From JAGXRK01 sp963714415 (lineage in GTDB: Bacteria; Bacteroidota; Ignavibacteria; Ignavibacteriales; Ignavibacteriaceae), in assembly GCA_963714415.1 (NCBI GenBank), contig CAVQOL010000001.1:539298-603297 (forward strand): DNA of 64,000 nt, given 5' to 3'. The notes below the pieces were generated by a model. The model saw nothing but the letters and a program-made list of their open reading frames with translations. It was not told where the DNA came from and ran no database searches. Made by a program: the position numbers and the translations under genes. This document shows positions 48,869 to 58,288 of this stretch, piece after piece (within the stretch, counting starts at the first letter, position 1; each line of letters begins with the position of its first letter).

Positions 48869-49408
48869 TTAAAGTATGTCAGTGTTAATATTTTCTGGAT
48901 TATTTTTCTCGATATCCCATTTCAACGGATTTTGATCAATGTATTTTCGGATTTTATATAATTCATTTTCATTACGAATTATCCGATCAAAAAATCGTGG
49001 CTGCCATGCGAAGCTAGAAAAACCGTTTTTGTTACACCACCTTGTAACTGCGGATTTGAAATTTCCAATAACATTGCCAAGGGATGGTTTTCTTATAATA
49101 TTAGATTGTAAAGACGGGGCATGCCCCGTCTCTACGTCATTTAATATAAGGATTCCGTGTATATGGTTTGGCATAATAACATAATAATCTAACTCAACCG
49201 ACCGATAATGATCTGGAATTTCTAACCAGTGTTTTTCAGCGATCCTTCCAACAGCATTCAAAACCATTTTATCATTTTTAATCACGCCAAAATATTCCTG
49301 ATGCTTCTTTGAGTTAATTGTTATAAAATACCAACCGGGATTTGAATAATCCCAGGTTTGTAATCTTGTTGAATCTATTTTGAATTTATTTTTGAATAGT
49401 GTACTCAT
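48869..49408 (-). CDS. REP-associated tyrosine transposase (RAYT, Y1 family)
   Basis: 179 residues, single-domain IS200-like HUH enzyme. The HUH motif is in YYVIMPNHIHGILIL, the catalytic Tyr in KIRKYIDQNPLKW, and GNFKSAVTRWCNK and FAWQPRFFDRIIRNENEL are the RAYT-type segments. Such enzymes cut single-stranded REP sequences and are not usually active as independent insertion sequences. It is flanked by direct copies of a palindromic element (48811-48855 and 49435-49483), and an 18-base palindrome falls inside its coding region. The gene is on the minus strand, next to the acyl-ACP thioesterase. Confidence 0.93.
   Translation of the reverse strand: MSTLFKNKFKIDSTRLQTWDYSNPGWYFITINSKKHQEYFGVIKNDKMVLNAVGRIAEKHWLEIPDHYRSVELDYYVIMPNHIHGILILNDVETGHAPSLQSNIIRKPSLGNVIGNFKSAVTRWCNKNGFSSFAWQPRFFDRIIRNENELYKIRKYIDQNPLKWDIEKNNPENINTDIL
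49113..49130. repeat. 18-bp perfect palindrome within the RAYT gene
   Basis: GACGGGGCA followed by its exact complement TGCCCCGTC, then TCTACG. The palindrome and its 3' TCTAC resemble the arms of the flanking repeats (GTAGAG / CTCTAC). It encodes the DVETGHAPSLQ segment in the variable loop of the transposase. Confidence 0.8.
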
Positions 49409-49434
49409 TTACCAAAATAATCTTACGTCGAATT

Positions 49435-49483
49435 GTAGAGATGTCGCTTTTCGCTCTTTCCGGGTTCAATGCAACGACTCTAC
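49435..49483. repeat. REP-like flank, right copy
   Basis: 49-base element with GTAGAG at its left end and CTCTAC at its right end. It is homologous to the left copy. Its last bases supply the TAG stop of the membrane-protein gene at 49480-49482. Confidence 0.75.
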
Positions 49484-49869
49484 TTTAGTAGTCTTCCACT
49501 GATTAACGGTGCAACCAAATTATTTATCAGAACAAGAACCCACAATCTTCCTTTAAAGATATTGTAATCAGCAAGAAGCTTACTCCATGGATGACCAACC
49601 ACATAATGTCCGAAAACAAATTCAAACAACACAGTTAATAAAATCCAGTAAAAACCAATTGTTAAAAGTGTTGACGTGTTTGTTATGGACTTTATCTTCA
49701 CATAAAAATATATAATCAGGAATTGCAGTATAATAAAAGTTATGGTACCAATAACATGAGCTGTTTGTTCGTTTGTCACGGGCAAAATATATTTTTGTCG
49801 GATTGTTCCAGTAATGATTGCAAGAATTACCATTGCGAACCAGGGAATGAGAGCGTTTAAATAAATCAT
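49480..49869 (-). CDS. small four-helix membrane protein
   Basis: 129 residues from the ATG at 49869, which has AGGAGA five bases upstream; the start at 49893 is inferior. Four hydrophobic helices are seen at about 5-21, 39-58, 67-88 and 107-125, with a FEFVFGHYVVGHPWSKLL loop between helices three and four. No family recognised. The last codons and stop lie within the REP-like element, so the transposase element may have truncated or extended the C-terminus. Confidence 0.75.
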   Translation of the reverse strand: MIYLNALIPWFAMVILAIITGTIRQKYILPVTNEQTAHVIGTITFIILQFLIIYFYVKIKSITNTSTLLTIGFYWILLTVLFEFVFGHYVVGHPWSKLLADYNIFKGRLWVLVLINNLVAPLISGRLLK

Positions 49870-49918
49870 AAAGTTCTCCTGCTTATACTGCAAAAATCAA
49901 AAATCTCTTTAAAATAAC

Positions 49919-49945
49919 AAAGGGCGACAAGTTATATCGCCCTTT
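49919..49945. terminator. stem-loop after the S9 peptidase gene
   Basis: AAAGGGCGA (49919-49927) pairs perfectly with TCGCCCTTT (49937-49945), with a nine-base loop. It lies 23 bases past the stop of the leftward S9 peptidase gene. On the leftward strand the stem ends in a T-rich stretch, as for an intrinsic terminator. Confidence 0.75.
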
Positions 49946-49968
49946 ATATGAAATCATTGTACTCAGAA

Positions 49969-52044
49969 TCACTTTGCTTTATTTATTGCTTCGCCTAAAG
50001 ATTCGATCTGATCACCGCCATTTGGTATCTGAATGCTTGAACCATTAAAGTCCTCTCCTATTTGCTCGGATCTTCCTCCAAGATGTTTTGCCAGAAAGAG
50101 ATCTGTTACAGCAAAGAAGGAAAGGCTATTTTCTGGACGTGCAAAACCATGTCCTTCATCCGGGAAAAGAACATAAGTAACGGGAATGTTTTTCTCCTGC
50201 ATGGCTTTAACAATCTGATCAGATTCTGTTTGTTTAACACGCGGATCGTTTGCTCCCTGCCCTATTAATAATGGTTTTTTAATTTTATCAACTTTAAACA
50301 ATGGAGAAATTGATTCAAGGAATTCTTTTCCTTCTTCAGTGCGGTTATCGCCCATGCGCGTTGCAAACATTTCTATCAATGGTGCCCAGTAAGGTGGAAT
50401 GGTTTCAAGCAAAGTATTTAGATTTGATGGACCCACAATATCAACTCCGCAAGCAAATTCATCTGGTGTAAATGTTAATCCAACCAGAGTTGCATATCCG
50501 CCATAGCTGCCACCCATTATTGCAACTTTTTCTTTATCAGCCACACCTTCTTCAACGGCCCAATTAACAGCGTCTAATAAGTCATCATGCATTTTGCCTG
50601 CCCACTCTTTATTTCCGGCATTAATAAAATCCTTTCCGAATCCGGATGAACCGCGGAAGTTAACACTTAGAACAGCATAGCCCCGGTTAGACAGCCATTG
50701 GTGAATTGGATTATAACCCCATCCGTCACGAGCCCAGGGTCCGCCGTGAACAAGTAATACCATTGGCAGAGGCTTATTGGGACGAGCATCGTTATCGGGA
50801 TCGGTCCAAAGAGGAAGTGTTAAATAACTAACGAGATTTAAGTCGTCTCTGGATTTAATTACAACAGGATTAATATAAGATAGCTGTAATCCTTCCAGAG
50901 CTTTTCTGTTGGTGAACATAAAAGTTGCTTTTTTATTTGAACGATCGTAGAGATAATATTTGACGGGACCGTTGTCTACTGTAAATGCAACTGTCCAAAT
51001 ATTATCATCTAGTGTGCGGCCAGTAACGTTTACTTCAGCGTTTTCAAGAGTTTTAAGATAATCTAGATCAGCCTTAATGGATTCATCCAGTACTGTCCAT
51101 TCGGTTTTTTCGTAATTGCTGGCAGCGGCCTCAATTACTTTTTTAACAGAATGCATCATTATACGGCTTATATCTGCTCTGGAATTTTCATAAATAATTT
51201 TTTTCTCACCGGTTTCAAGATTATTGGATATTAATGCCGCTGTATTTCTTCCTCGGCTGTCAATCATATAAAGAATTTTTCCTGTCTTATCGAATGTGAT
51301 CGGAGCTGTTGTCATCATATCTTCCATCGGAATTTTATCAAACGATTTCCATCCGCCGCTTTCATCTGGCACAAACATTTCGTTGCCGCCATCGGGAGTC
51401 ATCTTCATAGCATATCTCACAACGTAATCATCATCGGTTTGAAAGCCCATAAATTGATCGTTTTGCTGGGCAATAGTCATTTGTCCACTAAGTATGTTGA
51501 TTCTGTAAATATCGTGGTACTGTGGATTTCTTGTGTTAAGCCCGATAAGGATTTCATCAGGAAATCTATAACTTACTTCCTGAATTTGCGTGGTTGGTCT
51601 GAGTTTCTTTCCGTTCGGCAAAGTTACGGGCTTTCCATCGGGACCAGGAATTTCCTCAAATGGTGTAAGGTTCTTATCTTCTTTTGTTTCAATATTAACT
51701 GCATGAAGCTGCCAGTTTTCATCTCCGCCTAAATCCTGCAAGTATAAAATGCGGTCGTTTGTATAAGCCCAAAAGTAAATTCTTATGCCGCGAAGAGTAT
51801 CATTTGTTACCGCAACAGCGCTTGAAGGATCATCTTTTGGGGCAACCCACACGTTTAATACTCCGTTGACGGGAGCTAAATAGCTGATGTGTTTACCATC
51901 AGGACTGATATTAAGGGAAGCTTTGTCCGGATTACCAAACAAAACGTTTCTTGGAATTAATTCTGCTTCTTTCATTTCGGTTTTACACCCCTGGAATAAA
52001 ATCGAAATAATTGGCAGAAGTAAAAAAATGAATGTTTTTTTCAT
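49969..52044 (-). CDS. S9-family prolyl oligopeptidase, lipoprotein
   Basis: 691 residues. A lipoprotein signal with the lipobox Cys20 (LFQGC) precedes a beta-propeller domain (from about 40; LNISPDGKHISYLAPVNGVL). The catalytic alpha/beta hydrolase domain has Ser513 in GGSYGGYAT, Asp600 in GANDPRV and His632 in DEGHGFARP. This is the acylaminoacyl-peptidase/dipeptidyl-peptidase type. It probably acts in the periplasm on peptides, possibly feeding amino acid uptake. Confidence 0.93.
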   Translation of the reverse strand: MKKTFIFLLLPIISILFQGCKTEMKEAELIPRNVLFGNPDKASLNISPDGKHISYLAPVNGVLNVWVAPKDDPSSAVAVTNDTLRGIRIYFWAYTNDRILYLQDLGGDENWQLHAVNIETKEDKNLTPFEEIPGPDGKPVTLPNGKKLRPTTQIQEVSYRFPDEILIGLNTRNPQYHDIYRINILSGQMTIAQQNDQFMGFQTDDDYVVRYAMKMTPDGGNEMFVPDESGGWKSFDKIPMEDMMTTAPITFDKTGKILYMIDSRGRNTAALISNNLETGEKKIIYENSRADISRIMMHSVKKVIEAAASNYEKTEWTVLDESIKADLDYLKTLENAEVNVTGRTLDDNIWTVAFTVDNGPVKYYLYDRSNKKATFMFTNRKALEGLQLSYINPVVIKSRDDLNLVSYLTLPLWTDPDNDARPNKPLPMVLLVHGGPWARDGWGYNPIHQWLSNRGYAVLSVNFRGSSGFGKDFINAGNKEWAGKMHDDLLDAVNWAVEEGVADKEKVAIMGGSYGGYATLVGLTFTPDEFACGVDIVGPSNLNTLLETIPPYWAPLIEMFATRMGDNRTEEGKEFLESISPLFKVDKIKKPLLIGQGANDPRVKQTESDQIVKAMQEKNIPVTYVLFPDEGHGFARPENSLSFFAVTDLFLAKHLGGRSEQIGEDFNGSSIQIPNGGDQIESLGEAINKAK

Positions 52045-52138
52045 GATATTCTCCTTGAATTAAAAAATATTTGGGTGAACTGTTTAAACTAAGAAAGATA
52101 CGTGGTAGAATTCAAAGCAAAAATTAATAATTCTGTGA

Positions 52139-52654
52139 TTAAATAAAATTCCATTCCGCAGCAGGTTTGCCAAACCAAACCCATGCAACAAAATCTACCA
52201 TTGGGGGTTCTCCGCCAAGCTCACGAAAACGGGTGTTAATTTGTGCGCGATGATAAGTGCTGTGTGAAGTAACTTGCAACATAGTTTCTTCTAATGTAGC
52301 GGGAACAATTTTTTGCCCAAATCTTCTTTCTAAAAATTTTGACCATGGAATATCAATAATTTTCTTCACATCATTCCCCCGGGATGAAGCTAAAAAAGCA
52401 TCAAGCATTGTTTGATAATCAAAGCCCCACTTTGCAATAGATTTGAGATCTGTAAATTCTTCAGGTTTGGGAATATCAAGCTGCTGGTCATTCCAGATAT
52501 AGTAAAACGCATATTGAACCTGGTGAAGATGATAAAATAATTTTTTTATCCTTTCGTCTTTATCTGAAGCAGGAATACTTAAAACTTTTTTCCACACTTC
52601 GGCATCTGCCCATTTCATATGTTGTAATAACGGGCTTATTTCTGATGGTTGCAT
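52139..52654 (-). CDS. DinB-family protein
   Basis: 171 residues; four-helix bundle of the DinB/YfiT type. HLHQVQYAFYYIWNDQQLDI carries a metal-ligand His on the second helix, and TSHSTYHRAQINTRFRELGG is the DinB signature with two His. Family members are metal-dependent thiol transferases or similar, but the thiol cofactor in this organism is unknown. The gene lies between the beta-lactamase-like and S9 peptidase genes on the same strand. Confidence 0.85.
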   Translation of the reverse strand: MQPSEISPLLQHMKWADAEVWKKVLSIPASDKDERIKKLFYHLHQVQYAFYYIWNDQQLDIPKPEEFTDLKSIAKWGFDYQTMLDAFLASSRGNDVKKIIDIPWSKFLERRFGQKIVPATLEETMLQVTSHSTYHRAQINTRFRELGGEPPMVDFVAWVWFGKPAAEWNFI

Positions 52655-52696
52655 AAAATTCTCTCTGTAACTTTTATTAAAAATGTTTTTATCAAA

Positions 52697-53629
52697 TTAG
52701 TTTCGTGATCTCATTAATTCATACACTCTTGAAGAAAGTCTTTTGAACTTTGGAAGAGCATCATTTTCTCCAAGCGGCATAAAACAGGCAATTATATATT
52801 TAATTTTTCCATCGTCAACAATACCAACATCATTTGTCCAATATGAAAACCATCCGGTTTTATTATAATACATAGCATTTAAGGGAAGTCCCGCCGCAAT
52901 TTTTGATTTATCCAATTGACTGCCCAGCAGAGCCTTCATTTGCATGCTTACCCAGGGATTAACAAGTTTATTTGTATAAATTCTGTACATAAAGTCAGCG
53001 GCGTGCAGGGCGCAGGTTTCTGTTCCGCGGACACTTTCATATCCCGGATCTTCAAAAGCTCTCTTCAAAAACTTTCTCGTTACTTCGCTGCCATACCAAC
53101 CATAATGATGTAGAAGAGAGTCTATCTTTGGTCTTCCAGCAACATCAATTAAACAGTTGGCTGAAGCATTATCACTTCGTGTTATCATTAGATCAAGAAG
53201 ATAATATATGGTTACTGTATCGGCTTCTTTTAACAAGGGTCGCGGGTCATATTTTATTCCTTTCGATCTGTCAACGGCATTATGTCCGCTTACTATATGT
53301 TCGTCGTACAAAGAATATTGACCTTTCGAAACCTGGTTTAATATTTCAGCGGCAACATACATTTTATAAACAGATGCGGGATAAATGAAATTATCATAAT
53401 TCACTCCCCCAAGTACGGGCTGATCCCCCGTTAAATCAATGACTGCAAACGAAATTTGTTCTATACCATCTTCACCAACATCAAAGTTTTTTTCAAGTTC
53501 AAGCTCAAGGATTATGTCGTACAAATCCTGTGAAAAGCCTTCATCAATCTTATAATAAGATGGGGCTTCAATAGTTTGAGAAAAAAGAAAACCATTAATT
53601 AACAAGATAAATGAAAATATTTTTTTCAT
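52697..53629 (-). CDS. class A beta-lactamase-like serine hydrolase
   Basis: 310 residues with a signal peptide (MKKIFSFILLINGFLFSQ). The three PBP-fold motifs are complete: SxxK is S86-K89 (PASVYKM), SDN is 152-154 (TRSDNAS), and KTG is 257-259 (YNKTGW). The omega-loop Glu equivalent to E166 is not obvious; E193 in RAFEDPG is a possibility. It could be a chromosomal beta-lactamase or an unrelated penicillin-recognising enzyme, for example a D,D-peptidase-like protein. It is periplasmic or surface-located. Confidence 0.85.
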   Translation of the reverse strand: MKKIFSFILLINGFLFSQTIEAPSYYKIDEGFSQDLYDIILELELEKNFDVGEDGIEQISFAVIDLTGDQPVLGGVNYDNFIYPASVYKMYVAAEILNQVSKGQYSLYDEHIVSGHNAVDRSKGIKYDPRPLLKEADTVTIYYLLDLMITRSDNASANCLIDVAGRPKIDSLLHHYGWYGSEVTRKFLKRAFEDPGYESVRGTETCALHAADFMYRIYTNKLVNPWVSMQMKALLGSQLDKSKIAAGLPLNAMYYNKTGWFSYWTNDVGIVDDGKIKYIIACFMPLGENDALPKFKRLSSRVYELMRSRN

Positions 53630-53879
53630 GCTCTGAAAATCCTTTGGATTAAAAATGTTTGAAATTATTCATGTTTAGAAACACCGATAAAATAACCAAT
53701 CTATAAGAACTTATGAACCCGCGAATAAAAGCTGGGGCTAAATTATTTGCCCCGAATTATATAAAACATATTAGATTGCTGATTAGTCTAACAGATAGTA
53801 TTTCAAAAACTCATTTAAAGGCAACAACATAAATACTTGATTCTTTTTTCTCTCAACTAACAAATACGAAGGAGACATA

Positions 53880-55181
53880 TTGAAAAAAGAATCAGTCACA
53901 CTCCGCATTATTCTTGTTGCCGGGCTTATCATTGCATTATTAATTCCATTATGGATGATTCAATCTCTTATCTCTGAAAGACAGGTTTACAGAAATGAAG
54001 CTGTAAAAGAAATAAGTAAAAGCTGGGCTGGTCCGCAAACAATCGCCGGACCAATAATAACTGTAGTAACCAAACATGAAAAAACAAATAAAAGCGGGAA
54101 TAAAATTGAGTCGAGAAGAAGAAGTTTTTATCTGCCTGAAAATTTATCCATAGAAGCGAAGGTCATTCCTGAAAAAAGATACCGCGGAATTTACTCTGCA
54201 ATTGTCTATAAATCCGACTTGATTATTAAAGGAAACTTTGATCTCCAAACGATGAAAGACAAACTTCATGATCCCAACCTTGAAGAAGTTTATTTGTCCT
54301 TCAACGTAGATGATCCAAAAGGAATTCAGCAAAATGTTGTTCTTAAGTGGGATGACGTTTTGCAGAATATCAATCCTGGTCTTAAAGACAAAAACATTTT
54401 TAAAAATGGATTTCATTCAGAGTTAGTAATTAACAAAGACAAACCGATCAGTTCATTTGAAATAAACTTTTCGTTAAACGGAGTTGATGATCTTAACTTT
54501 GTTCCTCTGGGAAAGAATACAGAAGTAAACGTTACTTCAGCCTGGAGCAATCCTGCGTTTATTGGAAATTTTCTTCCTGCAGAAAGAAAGATAAGCGATG
54601 ATGGCTTTACTGCTTCGTGGAACGTTAATCACTTTAACAGACAGTTCCCGCAGGAATGGAATCAAACTTCGCAAAATGTATTTAATGATAAATTCGGTGT
54701 AAAGTTTTTCATCCCCGCTGATGAATACCAGCAGGCAATGCGCTCTTCAAAATATGGATTGCTGATTATCATATTAACCTTTGTAAGTTTTTTCCTTGTT
54801 GAAATTTTCAGCGGTAAAGCCATTCACCCGATTCAATATATGTTAATTGGATTGGCATTAATAATTTTCTATTCATTGCTGTTGTCTTTATCTGAATATA
54901 TTCGCTTTCAATATTCATATTTAATATCGGGAGTTCTTGTGATAAGTCTTATAAGTTTTTACACAAAAAGCATATACCATAACCGCGGAATAGTTCTCTC
55001 AATTTCAGCAATGCTGATTTCGTTTTATGGTTTTATTTATGTGCTTCTGCAGCTGCAGGATTACTCATTGCTGCTTGGCAACATTGCCCTGTTTCTAATT
55101 CTTGCTGCAATAATGTTCTTCACAAGAAAAATAAATTGGTTTGAAGTGCTGAAAGGACAAACAACCACCGAAACAAAGTAA
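53880..55181 (+). CDS. creD: CreD-family inner-membrane protein
   Basis: 433 residues. A first membrane helix (IILVAGLIIALLIPLWMIQS) is followed by a large periplasmic domain with SWAGPQTIAGPIITV and RYRGIYSAIVYKSDL, then about five C-terminal helices from residue 298 (GLLIIILTFVSFFLVEIFSG). These match CreD. The start is TTG at 53880, preceded by AAGGAGA at ideal spacing. In E. coli CreD is part of the CreBC regulon and envelope integrity; here it has no creB or creC nearby. Confidence 0.93.
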   Translation: MKKESVTLRIILVAGLIIALLIPLWMIQSLISERQVYRNEAVKEISKSWAGPQTIAGPIITVVTKHEKTNKSGNKIESRRRSFYLPENLSIEAKVIPEKRYRGIYSAIVYKSDLIIKGNFDLQTMKDKLHDPNLEEVYLSFNVDDPKGIQQNVVLKWDDVLQNINPGLKDKNIFKNGFHSELVINKDKPISSFEINFSLNGVDDLNFVPLGKNTEVNVTSAWSNPAFIGNFLPAERKISDDGFTASWNVNHFNRQFPQEWNQTSQNVFNDKFGVKFFIPADEYQQAMRSSKYGLLIIILTFVSFFLVEIFSGKAIHPIQYMLIGLALIIFYSLLLSLSEYIRFQYSYLISGVLVISLISFYTKSIYHNRGIVLSISAMLISFYGFIYVLLQLQDYSLLLGNIALFLILAAIMFFTRKINWFEVLKGQTTTETK

Positions 55182-55186
55182 AAGAA

Positions 55187-55207
55187 GGGGGCTTTATCCA
55201 AGCCCCC
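55187..55207 (+). terminator. GC-rich terminator hairpin after creD
   Basis: GGGGGCTT (55187-55194) and AAGCCCCC (55200-55207) form a perfect eight-pair stem with a five-base loop, six bases past the creD stop. No T-tract, so it may need Rho, but the fold is very stable. Confidence 0.75.
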
Positions 55208-55398
55208 GATGTTTACACAAAACAAAAAACCGCAGTAGAAACCCCCAACGATTTAGAGAAAATTTTTATTTTCCGCACCAAGAATCCAGCATCAGGTATC
55301 TACTTAGTAAACAACAGCACAACTCTCTCGGCAACATTGGACTTAATTTAATCTCCATTCACAGAGATACCTGCAAAAAGAAGGAGGAACATTTATAT

Positions 55399-57286
55399 CT
55401 AAGAAAGCCCCTTTTTCTTCCTCTCCAACTCATCCCATCTTTTATAAAGCATCTTCACTATTTCTTTTGCTTTGTTACTCTGAAGATTAAGTTGATTTGT
55501 TTGAGTTACATACTTTTTATAAAATTCTGGCGAAGCGAATATTTTTTCAATTCTTTCAACTTCTGATTCAGCGTCAATTATTTTTTCTTCAATCGATTCA
55601 AGCTCAAGAGCATCCTTATAGCTTAATTTTTTTTGTTTTGGTTTAACCCGTAAGTCTTCTTTTTTCTTTTTTGGTTTTGACAGTTCTTCTTCTCTGACCC
55701 GCTGATTTCTTTTTTCTCTATAATAATCATAGTCCCCTTCGCTGTAATAAATTTCTCCATTGCCTTCTAAAGCAAGTATGCCGTTGCATACACGGTTGAG
55801 AAAATATCTGTCGTGACTAACAACTATAACACATCCTTCAAAAGCTATTAATGCCTCCTCAAGAATTCTTAATGTGGGAAGATCAAGATCATTCGTTGGT
55901 TCATCAAGCATCAGAAAATTCCCGCCAGCACATAAAATTTTAGCAAGCGTTAATCTGCTTTTTTCTCCGCCTGAAAGTCTGCTTACTTGTGTGTTGATTC
56001 TGTCGTCGGTAAAAAGAAACCTTCTTAAGTATGTCCAGACACTTAATTGATATTTACCGAATTTGATTGTTTCACTTCCTTCACCAATTGCATTAATAAC
56101 AGAGTCTTCGTCATTCAATAAAAGCCTTGCCTGATCGACATAATTAAACTGGGTGGTTTCACCAACTTCAATTTTTCCTTTAGATGGATTTAATTCTCCT
56201 AAAATTATTTTAAGAAGAGTTGTTTTCCCTGTGCCATTTTGCCCAACGACCCCAATTTTCTTTCCGGCCTCAAAAATGAAATCAAAGTTTTCGAAAAGAA
56301 TTTTCCCGCCAAGCTGAATCCCGACATTTTTTAATTCAACAACTTTCTTCCCCAAACGTTCAGCTGGCGGAATAATAAGTTCAACATTCAACTCAACTTC
56401 ATCATTCGATTGAGAAGACACGTCATAAAAATTATCAAGCCTGCTTTTCGATTTTGTTCTTCTGGCTTTTGGTCCACGCCTTACCCATTCAAGTTCGCGT
56501 TTCAAAAACATTTGTCTCTTACGTTCTTCGACTTCTTTAACTGCCTGCCGTTCGGCTTTGTTGATGAGATAATCTGTATAGTTGCCCTGGTGTGAATAGA
56601 AAGTTCCTGATGCCAATTCAACAATCCTGTTTGCAATTCTATCAAGAAAGTAGCGGTCGTGAGTTACAAAGATGCATGTGCCATTGTACCCGGCAAGAAA
56701 ATTTTCGAGCCATTCGATGGCTTTTGTATCAAGATGATTTGTCGGTTCATCCAGTATTAACAGGTCGGGTTTTGAAATCAATGCCTGGCAAAGTGCAACA
56801 CGCCGCTTTTCTCCACCCGATAAGTGTTGTAATATTTCTAGTTGCTTCGGGTGCATTTAATGCCTGGATAAGAGAATTAATTCGTTTATCAAGATTCCAC
56901 GAGTCCATTTGCATAATCATTACTTCAAGATGATGTTTGTTGGGGGCGTCAAATGGAGTGCTCTCGTATTCTTTAATTAAATTTGTTTCAGCTAGTGCCC
57001 CGGCAAGAATATTTTCATAAACGTTTAATGATTCATCAAGACTAAACTCCTGTCGCAGAAATCCTGTAACGAGATTTTTTTTCTTCGCTACTTCACCTGA
57101 ATCCGGAGGCATTATTCCGGAAATAATTTTTAGAAATGTGGATTTCCCGGCACCGTTTTTTCCTACTAATCCTATGCGGTCGCCTTCGTGAACACTTAAT
57201 GAAGCTTTATCAAGAATGATCTGTTCACCGAAGTGAACTTCTAATTCCAAAGCGGTTAAAATAACTGGAGTAACATTATCCGGCAT
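55399..57286 (-). CDS. uup: Uup-type ABC-F ATPase, +1 frameshift
   Basis: About 628 residues after repair, with two ABC cassettes in one chain and no membrane segments. First cassette: Walker A GLVGKNGAGKST, signature HLSGGEKRRVAL, Walker B LLILDEPTNHLD. Second: GVVGQNGTGKTT, RLSGGEKSRLTLAK, FLMLDEPTNDLD. The linker RRGPKARRTKSKSR and the C-terminal coiled coil (KKLSYKDALELESIEEKI) are typical of Uup. The frame breaks in the run of three G at 56849-56851; dropping one gives ALNAPKQLEILQHLSGGEKR. The ATG at 57286 is preferred to the TTG at 57322, which overlaps the promoter motif. Acts on ribosomes or on replication-related DNA structures. Confidence 0.88.
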
Positions 57287-57319
57287 ACGTTCTAATAATT
57301 CCGATAATAAATTGAGGAG

Positions 57320-57327
57320 CAAATATA
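57320..57327 (-). promoter_or_regulatory. candidate -7 element of the ABC-F gene
   Basis: TATATTTG on the minus strand, 33 bases upstream of the preferred ATG at 57286. This is the same motif and nearly the same distance as in front of ychF, supporting a Bacteroidota-type promoter. Confidence 0.4.
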
Positions 57328-57448
57328 CTGTAAGCGTTATAAGTAAGCATTACCATAATTTGTTTGAGTTAGTATTCTATAACTTTAATTTAACATATAA
57401 TTGTTAGGAGAATAAAGAGTTATTTAATTTACTCAAACAGGATATTGA

Positions 57449-57646
57449 TTGTTGAATAATATTAAACGCGCTGATGTGAAAGCAGGTATGCGTGTAAAAG
57501 TAATAATGAAAGAAAATCAACGGACAGGAGAACTTACCGAAGGTGTTGTTAAAGACATCCTGACGAAGTCTCCCAAGCACCCACACGGAATAAAGGTACG
57601 ACTTGAAACAGGCGAAGTTGGACGTATTAAAGAAATATTGGAATAA
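57449..57646 (+). CDS. YwbE family protein (DUF2196)
   Basis: 65 residues. The conserved stretch KENQRTGELTEGVVKDILTK, followed by SPKHPHGIKVRLETGEVG and RIKEILE, is the YwbE family. Two tandem TTG codons (57449 and 57452) may serve as the start; AGGAT lies just upstream. No ATG exists in frame before the conserved region. Small cytosolic protein of unknown function, possibly nucleic-acid-binding with a KOW-like fold. It is divergent from the Uup gene. Confidence 0.85.
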   Translation: MLNNIKRADVKAGMRVKVIMKENQRTGELTEGVVKDILTKSPKHPHGIKVRLETGEVGRIKEILE

Positions 57647-57788
57647 AAATTTTTATTTGCGTTGATAATTATGCAGATGCGAGCAGTATTAGTCCAAACG
57701 GTGCAGACCAAAGAGATAGCTCATCGAATACGGTTACTAATTCGTTTAGGTTAAAATTGGTGGAGAGGTAATTTTTCATAATTCCTTT

Positions 57789-58169
57789 TCATTCTTTACT
57801 AAACTCTATAAATTCTACAGGGGCACCGTTTTCAATTATCATTGCAGTTCGCAATCCTTTTGATGGAGTTTCAATTTTCCCGATTAACTGTTTTTCTTTT
57901 ATTGCAGTATCAAGATCATCTACTTCGAAAGCTATGTGCGGGACCTTCTGGATTATTTCAGAAATCGGACTGTCTTTTTCAAAACGCATCCACTCGATTC
58001 CAAATTCGCTTGTATCAAATCCTGAAACATAAAATTTATACTGTTCCAAATATTTTTCATTTGGCTTCTGCTCATTTGTTGGTATACCAATATGATGAAA
58101 TCTCATTCCCTTTTTAGAAACGGCAAGAGGCGGTTCGTGGTCTTTTCTTTTTATTTTGTCCTTTTTCAT
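57789..58169 (-). CDS. VOC-superfamily (glyoxalase-like) protein
   Basis: 126 residues, one glyoxalase/bleomycin-resistance fold. The first strand motif is MRFHHIGIPT, the middle has VPHIAFEVDDLDTAIKEKQL, and the end is MIIENGAPVEFIEFSKE. The residues expected for metal binding are H in FHHIG, H in PHIAF and E in VEFIEF. The N-terminal 21 residues before MRFHHIG are basic and could be an extension; the ATG at 58106 is an alternative start. Substrate unknown. Confidence 0.8.
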   Translation of the reverse strand: MKKDKIKRKDHEPPLAVSKKGMRFHHIGIPTNEQKPNEKYLEQYKFYVSGFDTSEFGIEWMRFEKDSPISEIIQKVPHIAFEVDDLDTAIKEKQLIGKIETPSKGLRTAMIIENGAPVEFIEFSKE

Positions 58170-58288
58170 TTGCTGATATGTTCGTGTTGAAATAGTTAAA
58201 AAAATTGCTCACAAATACTTTTCAGTTTCTTACTAAAACAAGATAATTCTTTCCAAAGAAAACAACGGGGATAATATTTAAAATTAAA

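Noticed and set aside
55293..55373. Nine-base inverted repeat CAGGTATCT / AGATACCTG between creD and the ABC-F gene
   Set aside because: The arms are 63 bases apart and the region also carries a stable hairpin already explaining termination; chance cannot be excluded.
55208..55398. Short coding-like stretch ending NPASGIYLV..LDLI, resembling a secretion tail
   Set aside because: Too short, lacks the NPFNP motif and has no start; possible remnant only.
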